From NCBI RefSeq assembly GCF_001666755.1, contig NZ_LZJC01000052.1, forward strand, positions 1-58,053: DNA of 58,053 nucleotides, given 5' to 3'. Shown piece after piece: positions 25,877 through 34,156 of this stretch (position 1 is its first letter; every line of letters starts with the position of its first letter). Below the pieces are notes generated by a model. It was given only the letters and a program-made list of their open reading frames with translations. It was not told where the DNA came from and did not search any database. Position numbers and translations under genes: made by a program. This DNA comes from Mycobacterium sp. E1214 (GTDB lineage Bacteria; Actinomycetota; Actinomycetes; Mycobacteriales; Mycobacteriaceae).

Positions 25877-26371
25877 ATGAGCCGAATCGGAACCTTCGCT
25901 GACGATGACCTCGCCGGATGGTTTGTGAAGTCTCCCGATCTCGGCGGGGCGCTCGCCGGATTCAGCGAGGCGGTGTACTCCAAGAGCCGGCTGCCGCTGC
26001 GGACCCGCGAAATCGCGCGCACGGTGATCGCCCACCGCAACGAGTGTGTCGTCTGCGTCAACACCCGCGACGCCGACGGCCCCGCCCAGGGCGTCGACGA
26101 GGAGTTGTACGACCACGCGCTGGACTGGCGCACCTGGCCCGGCTTCAGTGACCAGGAGCGGTTGGCCGCCGAATTCGCGGATCGGTTCGCGACGGAGCAC
26201 ACGGCGCTGCGCGACGACGAGGACTTCTGGAGCCGCTGCGCGCAACACTTCTCCGACGAGTTGCTTGCCGACCTGGCCCTGTCCTGCGCGCTCTGGGTGG
26301 GCATGGGCAGGGTGCTGCGGACGCTCGACCTGGGACAGGCCTGCAAGCTGACCATCCCCAGCCGCGCGTAG
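25877..26371 (+). CDS. Carboxymuconolactone decarboxylase / AhpD-like protein
   Basis: A 164-residue AhpD-fold protein. The redox-like CxxC lies in HRNECVVCVNTRDADG (about residues 53-65), preceded by LPLRTREIARTVIAHRN, the usual CMD signature; the C-terminal helices include LADLALSCALWVGMGRVLRTL. It could be a thiol peroxidase or an electron-transfer partner. It sits between the MFS gene and an LLM oxidoreductase, separated by 41 and 77 bp. I recall no equivalent at this place in H37Rv. Confidence 0.87.
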   Translation: MSRIGTFADDDLAGWFVKSPDLGGALAGFSEAVYSKSRLPLRTREIARTVIAHRNECVVCVNTRDADGPAQGVDEELYDHALDWRTWPGFSDQERLAAEFADRFATEHTALRDDEDFWSRCAQHFSDELLADLALSCALWVGMGRVLRTLDLGQACKLTIPSRA

Positions 26372-26448
26372 CCGTCCAATTCTTGCCGCGCTGGGCACAA
26401 AACCCGGCGGCGGGGCGTTGCGCTAGCGGTGAACGAAAGAACACGCCG

Positions 26449-27330
26449 GTGAAGATCCGCTTCGGCGTCGGCCTTGGCGCGGACACGGCGCCGGACCGGT
26501 TGGCGGGCATCGTCGACCATCTCGAAAGCAACGGTGTCGACTCGATCTGGTTCTCCGAGCTGGTGTACTCCCCGGCGGTCGACCCGATGATCGGCATGGC
26601 CTACGCGTTGGCGCGCACCAGCCGCTTGAAGGTCGGCACGTCCGTCGCCGTGCTTCCCGGGCGACACCCGGTGCTGGTAGCCAAGCAGCTGGCGTCCCTC
26701 GCGGCGCTCGCGCCCAAGCGGGTGCTGCCGGTGTTCGGGCTGCGCTCGGCGATCCCGGCCGAGCGCGAGGTGTTCGTGGTACCCGACGGGCAGCGCGCGG
26801 CCGTGTTCGACGAATCGCTACGGGTGCTGCGCGCCGCGTTGACTCAGGATGCGGCCGACTACGCCGGCAAGTACTTCACCGTCACCGGCGCCGCCGTCGC
26901 GCCGAAACCCACACCGCCGCTGGACATCTGGCTAGGCGGCTCGGCGCCGGCGGCGTTTCGGCGCATCGGGGAGCTCGGTGATGGCTGGCTGGGCAGCTTC
27001 CTGACGCCGGCCGAGGCCCGGGCCGGGCGCGAAGCCATCGAACACGCGGCCGCGGACGCCGGCCGGCGGGTCGAACCCGACCATTTCGGCATCTCGTTGG
27101 CCGTCGTGGAGGGCGAGGTACCCGCGGAGCTGGCCGCCGCGGCGCGCCGCCGGCGCCCGGACGTCGACCCGGGCGAGCTGATCGCCGCGGGCTGGGACCG
27201 GCTACACCGCCAGCTCGACGCCTACATCGAGGCCGGACTGACGAAGTTCGTGATCCGCCCCGCCGGCGGAGCGCCCCTTGAGGGCTTCCTCGATCGTTTC
27301 GTCACCGAGTTGGTCACCCGGCAGAACTGA
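26449..27330 (+). CDS. LLM-class F420/flavin-dependent oxidoreductase
   Basis: A 293-residue luciferase-like monooxygenase-fold protein. Signature elements are IRFGVGLGADTAPDRLAGIV, SIWFSELVYSPAVDPM, RLKVGTSVAVLPGRHPVLVAKQLASL (early-strand cofactor region) and PPLDIWLGGSAPAAFRRIGEL, as in F420-dependent mycobacterial LLM enzymes. Start GTG 26449 is chosen because the next upstream start (GTG 26429) is out of frame and the fold begins immediately. Substrate unknown. A 52-bp gap separates it from glnA3. Confidence 0.88.
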   Translation: MKIRFGVGLGADTAPDRLAGIVDHLESNGVDSIWFSELVYSPAVDPMIGMAYALARTSRLKVGTSVAVLPGRHPVLVAKQLASLAALAPKRVLPVFGLRSAIPAEREVFVVPDGQRAAVFDESLRVLRAALTQDAADYAGKYFTVTGAAVAPKPTPPLDIWLGGSAPAAFRRIGELGDGWLGSFLTPAEARAGREAIEHAAADAGRRVEPDHFGISLAVVEGEVPAELAAAARRRRPDVDPGELIAAGWDRLHRQLDAYIEAGLTKFVIRPAGGAPLEGFLDRFVTELVTRQN

Positions 27331-27356
27331 AGCCCGCGGCCCGGCACAATGCTTGC

Positions 27357-27386
27357 ATGGCAGCGCGCGCGGCGGGACCTCGGTGA
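27357..27386 (+). CDS. Nine-codon leader ORF overlapping the glnA3 start
   Basis: ATG at 27357 starts a nine-codon frame (MAARAAGPR) whose TGA overlaps the GTG start of glnA3 as GTGA. CACAAT at 27345-27350 resembles a -10 element and ends six bases before the ATG, so the transcript could be leaderless. It may be a leader that couples translation to glnA3. It is too short for composition evidence. Confidence 0.3.
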   Translation: MAARAAGPR

Positions 27387-28735
27387 CGGCCACACCGGCC
27401 GCGGGCGGCGCAGCGTGGCACCTCCCGGACGGTGACATAGACACCGTCGTCGGCACCGTGGTCAACCCCGCCGGCCTCATCCTGGCCAAGACGGTTTCGG
27501 GGCGGCGCGCCGGCGCGTTCGCCGACCCCGGGCTGGGCGCCAGCCCCTCGTGGCACGCCTTCGCCATCGACCAGGTCGGCATCGCCTTCACCGGCGAAGT
27601 CGGCGTCGTGGGGGACCAGCGCCTACGCATCGACCCCGCGGCGTTGCGCATCGTCGACCGCGGCCTGGCCTGGGCGCCCGCGGGCTTCTTCGAGCAGGAC
27701 GGCGCGACCGTGCCCGCGTGCGCCCGCGGCACCCTGCGCCGCGTCGAGGCCGCGCTGGCCGCGGCCGGTGTCACCGCGGCGGTGGGCCACGAGGTGGAAT
27801 TCGTGCTGGTCGCCCCCGACGGGGCCCGGCTGCCGTCGACGTTGTGGGCGCAATACGGCCTCGCCGGCGTCCTTGAGCACGAAGCGTTCGTCCGCGACGT
27901 CATCACGCACGCGGAAGCGGCGGGCGTCGGGATCGAGCAACTGCACCCCGAGTACGGGGCCAACCAATTCGAGCTGTCGCTGCCGCCACAATCCCCGGTG
28001 GCGGCCGCCGATCAGCTGGTGTTGACCCGGCTGCTCGTCGGCCGCCTCGCCCGGCGGCACGGCCTGCGGGCGAGCTTCTCGCCGGTGCCGTTCGCCGGCG
28101 GCGTGGGATCGGGCGCGCATCAACACTTTTCGCTACACACCCGGGGCGGACCGGTGTTCTCGGGCGGCACCGGGGCGCGCGGAATGCGGCCCGCCGGGGA
28201 AAGCGCGCTGGCCGGCGTCGTGAGCGGTCTGACCCAGGCGCAGGGCGTGCTGTGCGGGTCGATCGTGTCCGGCCTGCGACTGCGTCCCGGTAACTGGGCC
28301 GGCGCGTACGCGTGCTGGGGCACCGAGAATCGCGAGGCGGCGGCGCGGTTCATCGCCGCCGGCCCGGCCAACCCGCACGGCGCGAACGTCGAGGTGAAAG
28401 TGGTGGACCCGTCGGCGAACCCCTACCTGGCCTCCGCCGTCATCCTGGGCCTGGCCCTCGACGGGATCCGGCGCCAGGCCCCGTTGCCGCCGGAGGTGAC
28501 GGTCGATCCGGCGCGGCTGTCCGAGGCCGAGCGGCGGCAGGGCGGCATCGTCGGGCTGGCGCCGTCGCAGCCCGAGGCGATCGCCGCGCTCGACCGTTCG
28601 GCGCTGGTCCGCAACCTGCTCGGTGACGCCGCGGTGGACATGGTGGTCGCGGTGCGGCGCCTTGAGCACGAACGCTACGGCGACCTCACGCCGGAGGACC
28701 TGGTGAACACCTTCCGCATGGCCTGGAGCGTGTGA
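27383..28735 (+). CDS. glnA3: Glutamine-synthetase-like protein GlnA3
   Basis: A 450-residue member of the glutamine synthetase fold, same length and position as Rv1878. Features include the metal-site segment AVGHEVEFVLV, HPEYGANQFELSLPP, FSPVPFAGGVGSGAHQHFSLH and NPHGANVEVKVVDPSANPYLA. GlnA3 proteins are generally not nitrogen-assimilatory; characterised ones attach glutamate to polyamines, so a gamma-glutamyl-polyamine role is plausible here. Start is GTG 27383. An amidohydrolase follows 6 bp after the stop. In fungal FluG the two activities are fused, which supports a shared pathway such as polyamine or amine breakdown. Confidence 0.9.
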   Translation: MTATPAAGGAAWHLPDGDIDTVVGTVVNPAGLILAKTVSGRRAGAFADPGLGASPSWHAFAIDQVGIAFTGEVGVVGDQRLRIDPAALRIVDRGLAWAPAGFFEQDGATVPACARGTLRRVEAALAAAGVTAAVGHEVEFVLVAPDGARLPSTLWAQYGLAGVLEHEAFVRDVITHAEAAGVGIEQLHPEYGANQFELSLPPQSPVAAADQLVLTRLLVGRLARRHGLRASFSPVPFAGGVGSGAHQHFSLHTRGGPVFSGGTGARGMRPAGESALAGVVSGLTQAQGVLCGSIVSGLRLRPGNWAGAYACWGTENREAAARFIAAGPANPHGANVEVKVVDPSANPYLASAVILGLALDGIRRQAPLPPEVTVDPARLSEAERRQGGIVGLAPSQPEAIAALDRSALVRNLLGDAAVDMVVAVRRLEHERYGDLTPEDLVNTFRMAWSV

Positions 28736-28741
28736 GCCGCG

Positions 28742-29848
28742 ATGCCCGATGCTGCCGCCCTGGCCCGGCACCTCGATGACGTGCGGCTGATCGATCAGCA
28801 CGTGCACGGCTGCTGGCGCACGGCCGGCGACCGGGCACGCTTCGAGAACGCGCTGAACGAGGCGAACACCGCCCCGCTCGCGGCGTCCGGGTTCGACTCC
28901 CAACTGGGGTTCGCGGTGCGCGCGCATTGCGCCCCGGTGCTAGGGCTGCCCAAGCACGTGGAACCCGACGCGTACTGGGACCGCCGCAGCGCGCTGCGCG
29001 AGGACGAACTGGCCCGGCTGTTCCTGCCCGCCGCGCAGGTCAGCGACTGGCTGGTGGACACCGGAATCCCCGCGGACATCGCCGGCGTCGCCGAGATGGC
29101 CGCGGCGTCGGGGGAGCGCGCCCACGAGATCGTCCGGCTCGAGGAGGTCGCCGAGCAGGCAGCGCGCGCGCCCGGCGACTACGCGGCGGCGTTCGAGGAC
29201 ATCCTGCACCGGCGTTGCGCCACCGCCGTGGGCACCAAATCGATTCTGGCCTACCGGGGCGGTTTCGCCGGCGACCTGAGCGAACCGTCCCCGAGCCAGG
29301 TGGCCGCGGCCGCGAGCCGGTGGCGCGACGACGGCGGCACCCGGCTACAGGAGCGGGTGCTGCTGCGGTTCGGGCTGCATCGGGCGCTGCGGCTGGGCAA
29401 GCCGTTGCAGTTCCACGTCGGGTTCGGCGACCGCGACTGCGACCTGCACCAAGCCAATCCGTTGCTGCTACTGGACTTCCTGCGCCAGTCGGCCGACACC
29501 CCGATCGTGCTGCTGCACTGCTACCCCTACGAACGGGAGGCCGGGTATCTGGCGCAGGCGTTCAACAACGTTTACCTCGACTGCGGGCTGACCGTGACCC
29601 ACCTGGGTGGGCGCGCGCCGGCATTCCTTGCCCGGCTGCTCGAAATGGCCCCGTTCGGCAAGATCCTGTACTCCTCGGACGGCTTCGGCCCGGCGGAGCT
29701 GCACTACCTCGGCGCCGCGTTGTGGCGCCGGGGCATGCGGCGCGTGCTGGGGGAGTTCGTGGACCGGGGCGACTGGAGCGTGGGCGACGCGATCCGGGTG
29801 GCCGACCTCATCGCCCACGGCAACGCCCGCCGCCTCTACCGCCTCTGA
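28742..29848 (+). CDS. FluG-type amidohydrolase (Rv1879-like)
   Basis: A 368-residue TIM-barrel amidohydrolase. Metal-binding motifs are IDQHVHGCW near the N-terminus, PIVLLHCYPYEREAGYL in the middle and KILYSSDGFGPAELHYLGA (catalytic Asp) near the end. It lies 6 bp after glnA3 and is surely co-transcribed. Its best-known relative is the N-terminal half of fungal FluG, whose C-terminal half is a glutamine-synthetase domain, so this pair looks like a split FluG. It probably hydrolyses a gamma-glutamyl or related amide product. Start ATG 28742. Confidence 0.9.
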   Translation: MPDAAALARHLDDVRLIDQHVHGCWRTAGDRARFENALNEANTAPLAASGFDSQLGFAVRAHCAPVLGLPKHVEPDAYWDRRSALREDELARLFLPAAQVSDWLVDTGIPADIAGVAEMAAASGERAHEIVRLEEVAEQAARAPGDYAAAFEDILHRRCATAVGTKSILAYRGGFAGDLSEPSPSQVAAAASRWRDDGGTRLQERVLLRFGLHRALRLGKPLQFHVGFGDRDCDLHQANPLLLLDFLRQSADTPIVLLHCYPYEREAGYLAQAFNNVYLDCGLTVTHLGGRAPAFLARLLEMAPFGKILYSSDGFGPAELHYLGAALWRRGMRRVLGEFVDRGDWSVGDAIRVADLIAHGNARRLYRL

Positions 29849-29868
29849 TCCCGCCGCGCGGTCAGGAG

Positions 29869-31941
29869 ATGTCCGGGCGGTTCGGCCGAACCGGGATGAC
29901 GACGGCCGCGTGCGCGGTTGCCCTAGGGATGACGACCACCAGCGCGCCTCCGCGCCGCGGGTCGCGGGTGCGCACCGCGAACTGGCTGATGCACATGACG
30001 CTGCCCATGCTGGCGTTGTGGCTGCTCTTGGACGTGCCGAGGGTCGACCTGGAATGGGACAACCGGCTGGCGCACTTCGCGCTCGTTCTGTCCGCCTCCT
30101 CGGTGAGCGTGGTCTTGGGCGCGATGATCGCCCGCGAATCCCGCGCCCGCGACGACGCCCGCCTATGGCTGGTGTCGCTGGTGTTCATGACCACGGCCGG
30201 GTTCTTCGGCGTGCACGCCCTCTACACGCCCGGCGTCCTGGTGGACACCTCCGACACCAATTTCATGCTGGCCACCCGGTTGGGTTTGGTGCTGGCCGGG
30301 CTGGCGGCGCTGGCCTCCTCGATGACGTTCACCCCGGCGCGCAGCGCCCGGCTGTGGGCCTGGCGCCGGACCGTCTCGACAGTGGTCGCGGCGCTCATCG
30401 GGCTCACCGCATTGGTGATCGGGCTGCGCGTGCTGGACCGGCTGCCCGACCAGGACGCGGTGGAACACGGCGAGCAGATCGCGGCGCTCACCGGCGGCGT
30501 GCTGTTCACGGTGGCGGCGCTCGCCTATTTCCCGATCTATCGGCGCCGCCCCGCGGTGGTCGTGATGTCTGTGCTGACCGCGTTCGTGTTGCTGGCGGAG
30601 GCCTCGGTGGCGCTGGCGCTCGGGATGAGCTGGCACGCGTCGTGGTGGCTGTGGCACCTGCTGATGACGATGGCGTTCTGCTTCATCGCCTACAGCGCGC
30701 GGGTGCAGTTCCGCAAGGAGGGATCGGTGCGGGGCCTCTTCGACGGGCTGGCCACGCGGCAGACGGTGGCCGAGCTGCGCCACGACTACGCCGCGGCCCT
30801 GGAGGCGATGGTCGACATCCTGCAGCGCCGCGAGCGCGGCGAGCAGGTGGCGCCTGGCCTGGCCGCGGCGGCGCTCGCCGACCGGTTCGAGCTGTCCGAG
30901 CAGCAGGTCGCCGTCCTCAAACGCGGCGCCGAGGCGCTGGGCGCCGAGCGGGAGCGCGTCCGCAGGCTCGGCCGGCTGATCACGCTGGGCCAGGAATCCA
31001 GCGTCATCCAGGAGGAAGAGGACCTCCTCGCCCGGGTGATGGCCGCGCTGGCCGACGCGTTCCCCGGCGACCGGTTCCAGATGAGCCTGATGCACTCCGG
31101 CGTGCTCGAGTGCTGTTGCGACGCGCTGGGCCCCGAGACGCGCGACCAGACGGTGGAACTGCCCCTCGAGGTGAAGGGCCAGGTCGCCGGGATGATCTGG
31201 GCGCACCGCCCGGACGGGGAGTTTTCCGAGGCCGACGTCGCGCTGTTGCGATCGTTCGCCACCCAATCGTCGATGGCGCTCGAGAACGCGCGCCTGTACC
31301 GGCATCTCGACGGGTTGTTCCGCAGTTACATGTCGCCGGCGGTGGCCACCGCGTTGCTCGCCGACCCCGATCAGGCCGGCCTGGGCGGCGCCACCACCGA
31401 GGTGTCGGTCCTGACCGCCGACTTGCACGGATTCACCGCCTTCACCGAGGTCACTCCGCCCGACCGGGTGGTCGGCATGCTCAACGCCTACTACGGCGCG
31501 GTCGTCCCGGTCATCCTCGATGCCGGCGGCACGGTCCTTCCGTTCGCCGGGGACGCGGTGGTGGCGATCTGGAACGCGCCGGTGCGCCAACGCGATCACG
31601 TCCGGCGGGCGGCGGGCGCCGCGCTCGCGCTGCACAGCGTCGTCGCGACCGCGGCCGCCGGGCGCCCCGAGTGGCCGCGATTCCGGGTCGGGGTCAATAC
31701 TGGACCGGCCCTGGTGGGCAATGTCGGTGCGCCACAGATCCGCAACTTCACCGCCATCGGCGACACCATCAATTTGGCCGCCCGGCTGGAAAGCCTGGCC
31801 GAGCCCGGGCAGGTCGTGATCGGGCCCAACACCGCGGCGGCGCTGGGGGCGGCCGCGCGGGTGACCATGCACGGCTGGGTGGGGGTCAAGGGCAAGCGTG
31901 ACCCGGTGCGGCTGCGGGTGCTGCACGGGCTGGGGGAGTGA
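29869..31941 (+). CDS. Membrane class III nucleotidyl cyclase-like protein (8 TM, GAF, CHD)
   Basis: About 690 residues. Eight hydrophobic helices (residues about 35-300) are followed by a GAF-like domain (about 390-500, SSVIQEEEDLLARVMAALAD) and a class III cyclase homology domain (about 505-690). The metal-binding Asp residues are present in LTADLHGFTAF and FAGDAVVAI, as are the Asn and Arg of TINLAARLES. The Lys that selects adenine is Pro558 (codon 31540-31542, VLPFAGD), and the partner position is Thr628. Product specificity is therefore uncertain. Alternative starts are ATG 29896 and 29929; 29869 has AGGAG too close. I recall no H37Rv equivalent between Rv1879 and Rv1880c. Confidence 0.82.
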   Translation: MSGRFGRTGMTTAACAVALGMTTTSAPPRRGSRVRTANWLMHMTLPMLALWLLLDVPRVDLEWDNRLAHFALVLSASSVSVVLGAMIARESRARDDARLWLVSLVFMTTAGFFGVHALYTPGVLVDTSDTNFMLATRLGLVLAGLAALASSMTFTPARSARLWAWRRTVSTVVAALIGLTALVIGLRVLDRLPDQDAVEHGEQIAALTGGVLFTVAALAYFPIYRRRPAVVVMSVLTAFVLLAEASVALALGMSWHASWWLWHLLMTMAFCFIAYSARVQFRKEGSVRGLFDGLATRQTVAELRHDYAAALEAMVDILQRRERGEQVAPGLAAAALADRFELSEQQVAVLKRGAEALGAERERVRRLGRLITLGQESSVIQEEEDLLARVMAALADAFPGDRFQMSLMHSGVLECCCDALGPETRDQTVELPLEVKGQVAGMIWAHRPDGEFSEADVALLRSFATQSSMALENARLYRHLDGLFRSYMSPAVATALLADPDQAGLGGATTEVSVLTADLHGFTAFTEVTPPDRVVGMLNAYYGAVVPVILDAGGTVLPFAGDAVVAIWNAPVRQRDHVRRAAGAALALHSVVATAAAGRPEWPRFRVGVNTGPALVGNVGAPQIRNFTAIGDTINLAARLESLAEPGQVVIGPNTAAALGAAARVTMHGWVGVKGKRDPVRLRVLHGLGE

Positions 31942-32147
31942 GGGCCCCGCGTATCCGCGAAAGTCCTTGTGCCGGTGCTGGATCGGGGTGGAACCCGCCA
32001 CCGGCGGTCTTGCCGCGATGGAAATCCCTTAGCCGTAACGGAATTTTCCGCAAACGCGGTGTGAGCAATCTTGGCGGCGCATACGCTGCCATCGACGAAT
32101 CGGGCAGCGTCACCACACTTCAGTCGTACTACCGGAGGTTCGACCCG
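31942..32147. other. Intergenic region before the DUF3761 gene
   Basis: 206 bp with no open frame of its own. A GGTGG...CCACC stem (around 31990-32010) overlaps a CCGCC...GGCGG stem. A ribosome site CGGAGG lies 8 bp before the downstream ATG. I recognise no riboswitch class. Confidence 0.4.
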
Positions 32148-32402
32148 ATGTTGCCCCGCGCCGCCGTTCTTGCCGCGGCCCTCGCCTCCGTCGCCATCGG
32201 TGTAGCTTCGCCGGTGCCTGCGTCACCGGGTGGCGGTTGCTACACCGCCGCGTCCGGGGACTGCGTCCCCTACCCGCAGCAGGGTGGTCCGCAACCGCCG
32301 AACGCGACGGCCAAATGTGCCGACGGCAGTTGGTCGTTCAGCGAGCATCCGCATTCCGGCGGCACCTGCCACGGACACGGAGGCGTCCAGCAGTACCTGT
32401 GA
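32148..32402 (+). CDS. Small exported DUF3761-like protein
   Basis: An 84-residue precursor. A signal peptide occupies residues 1-26 (AAVLAAALASVAIGVASPVPAS), leaving about 58 residues in the mature part. That part contains four cysteines (CYTAASGDCVP; KCADGSWSFSEHPHSGGTCHGHGG) and the C-terminal HGGV motif typical of DUF3761. CGGAGG precedes the ATG at 32148. The function is unknown; the cysteines imply disulfides outside the membrane. It lies between a cyclase-like gene and a membrane-protein gene in a stretch absent from H37Rv as I recall. Confidence 0.85.
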   Translation: MLPRAAVLAAALASVAIGVASPVPASPGGGCYTAASGDCVPYPQQGGPQPPNATAKCADGSWSFSEHPHSGGTCHGHGGVQQYL

Positions 32403-32506
32403 CGCGCCGGGGAACCGCCGGCATGGCCGACGAGGGGTGGCCATGCCGGCGCTCCGCGGGGCACCGGTCGACGTGTCCGGATGCCGACGCACGTCAGAAT
32501 GAAGGC

Positions 32507-33631
32507 ATGGTGACTGCGACGGAACCTACCCGCCCCGCGCCGGGGCCGCGAATTGTGTTGGGCCTCATCGGCGCGCCGGGCCCGGCGTTCAGTCTGGCCT
32601 CCGAACTTGCCGAAAACGGGTTGAGTGCGGAGCTCGAGCGGCGACTGTCCGGGGCCCAATGGTGCATCGAGCTGGTCGAGGACCGCCTGGTGGCGCCCCC
32701 GGCCAGCGACGCGGCGATCGTGGAGGCGGCCCGCAGGATGCTGCTCGACCGCGGCTGGGACGTCGCGGTGTGCCTAACCGATCTGCCGCTACACGTGCAC
32801 CGGCGGCCCGTGATGGCGCACGCGAATCCGGTGCGCAACGTGGCGATCGTGTCGGTGCCCGCGCTCGGCGCCCTGGGCGCGCGCCTGCGGCTTCGAGAGA
32901 TGATCCTGCGGCTGCTCGAGCGGCTGATCGGACTGGACCAGCAGCGCGTCCCGGCCGGCGACGCACGTCGGCCCGCCCGCCGGTTGTGGGTGGAACGGGT
33001 GCGGGAGCTGGGCACCGACCCGGCCGAGGGGTCCTTCGCCTACACCGCCCGGGTCCTGACAGGCAACCTGGTGCTGTTGGGCGGCATGGTGGCGGCCAAC
33101 CAGCCGTGGCGGTTGTCCCTGCGGCTGTCCCGCGCGTTGACCGGCGCGGTGGCGGTGGGTGTCCTAGCCCTGGTGACCTCGGACATCTGGCGGCTCTCCG
33201 ACGCCTTCGACTGGATTCGTCTCACGGGGACGGGCGTGTTGTCGATCGGCGCAACCGCCGGGACACTGATTGTGGGGGCGCAACTTTGGGAACCTGTCGT
33301 CACCGCCGGCTCGCGCAAGCAGGTCCTGTTGTTCAACATCGCCACCGCGGTCACCGTCGTCATTGGGGTGACGGTCCTCTACGCCGCCCTGTTTGTGCTG
33401 GCGCTGATAGCGGCCTTCTGGTTCGTGGTGCCGCGGGTGTTCCGGGACGCGGTGGGCCACCCGGCGTCGCTGCGCGATTATCTCGAGTTAGCGTGGCTCA
33501 CATGCTCTTTAGCGATGATCGGGGGCGCCCTGGGCGCGGCGCTCGAGTCGGACGCCGCGGTGCGCGACGCGGCCTACGTGCAGCGCTCCGACACGACCGC
33601 GGAGATCAACCAGGCGCCGCCGGCGGCCTAG
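32507..33631 (+). CDS. Conserved membrane protein of unknown function
   Basis: A 374-residue protein with a soluble N-terminal domain (about 1-185; GPRIVLGLIGAPGPAFSLAS, then WDVAVCLTDLPLHVHRRPV) and at least four membrane helices in residues about 205-350 (AVAVGVLALVT, GVLSIGATAGTLIVGAQ, TVVIGVTVLYAALFVLALIAAFWFVVP and AWLTCSLAMIGGALGA). The N-terminal half recalls a zinc-peptidase-like or archaemetzincin-like motif only weakly, so no function is claimed. The ATG at 32507 is chosen; GTG 32510 is possible. It converges on the SnoaL-like gene with a 7-bp gap. Confidence 0.75.
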   Translation: MVTATEPTRPAPGPRIVLGLIGAPGPAFSLASELAENGLSAELERRLSGAQWCIELVEDRLVAPPASDAAIVEAARRMLLDRGWDVAVCLTDLPLHVHRRPVMAHANPVRNVAIVSVPALGALGARLRLREMILRLLERLIGLDQQRVPAGDARRPARRLWVERVRELGTDPAEGSFAYTARVLTGNLVLLGGMVAANQPWRLSLRLSRALTGAVAVGVLALVTSDIWRLSDAFDWIRLTGTGVLSIGATAGTLIVGAQLWEPVVTAGSRKQVLLFNIATAVTVVIGVTVLYAALFVLALIAAFWFVVPRVFRDAVGHPASLRDYLELAWLTCSLAMIGGALGAALESDAAVRDAAYVQRSDTTAEINQAPPAA

Positions 33632-33638
33632 CCGCTCG

Positions 33639-34097
33639 TCACACCAACGCCGAGGCGTCGAACACCCAACTGGTGTCGGCGTTCGCGAGGTTCTCGAAGT
33701 GGTTCGGGGGCGCGAACGCCACCAGGCTGTTGAAGTCCCAATAGTCTTTCCAGACAGTCACTTTCCCGTCCACGACCTTGTGGACGGTGACGAACCGGAG
33801 CACGCCTTGCTCGCCGGTGCCGAAGGTCCACGTCTCGGAGTGCTCGTAGAGGACGTCGTCGCCATTGGAGACCAACACGCCATCGTGGTTCTCGTAGGCC
33901 GCCAGCGGCTCGAGACCCATCTTCAGGCGCTTGACGATGTCCTCGGGGCCGCGCGCCGACAGCGCGGGCACGGGCATGTCGACGTACAGGCACTCGTCGG
34001 CCAGGAAGCCCTGCACCGCGTCCCAGTCCCGCCGGGACAGCGCCTGCCACAGCCCGAGTACGACGTCGTCCACCGCAATCATGGAAGCCTCTGCCAT
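33639..34097 (-). CDS. SnoaL-like / limonene-epoxide-hydrolase-like protein
   Basis: A 152-residue NTF2-like protein. LEH family features are LGLWQALSRRDWDAVQGFL, LYVDMP, GVLRFVTVHKVVDGKV and the catalytic-Asp-like VWKDYWDFNSLVAF near residue 120. It may hydrolyse an epoxide or isomerise a ketosteroid-like substrate. Start ATG 34097; a second ATG at 34082 has a better ribosome site (GAGG) and would drop five residues. It stands next to cyp140 on the same strand with a 59-bp gap, so a P450 epoxide product is a possible substrate. Confidence 0.8.
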   Translation of the reverse strand: MAEASMIAVDDVVLGLWQALSRRDWDAVQGFLADECLYVDMPVPALSARGPEDIVKRLKMGLEPLAAYENHDGVLVSNGDDVLYEHSETWTFGTGEQGVLRFVTVHKVVDGKVTVWKDYWDFNSLVAFAPPNHFENLANADTSWVFDASALV

Positions 34098-34156
34098 AAC
34101 GGCTCAATTAACTCCGTCCCGGCGGCGCTGTCAACCGCCGCGGCGACGCCGCCGCG

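Noticed and set aside
31942..32147. Riboswitch before the DUF3761 gene
   Set aside because: Stems are present but I could not match a known class (c-di-AMP, SAM, cobalamin).
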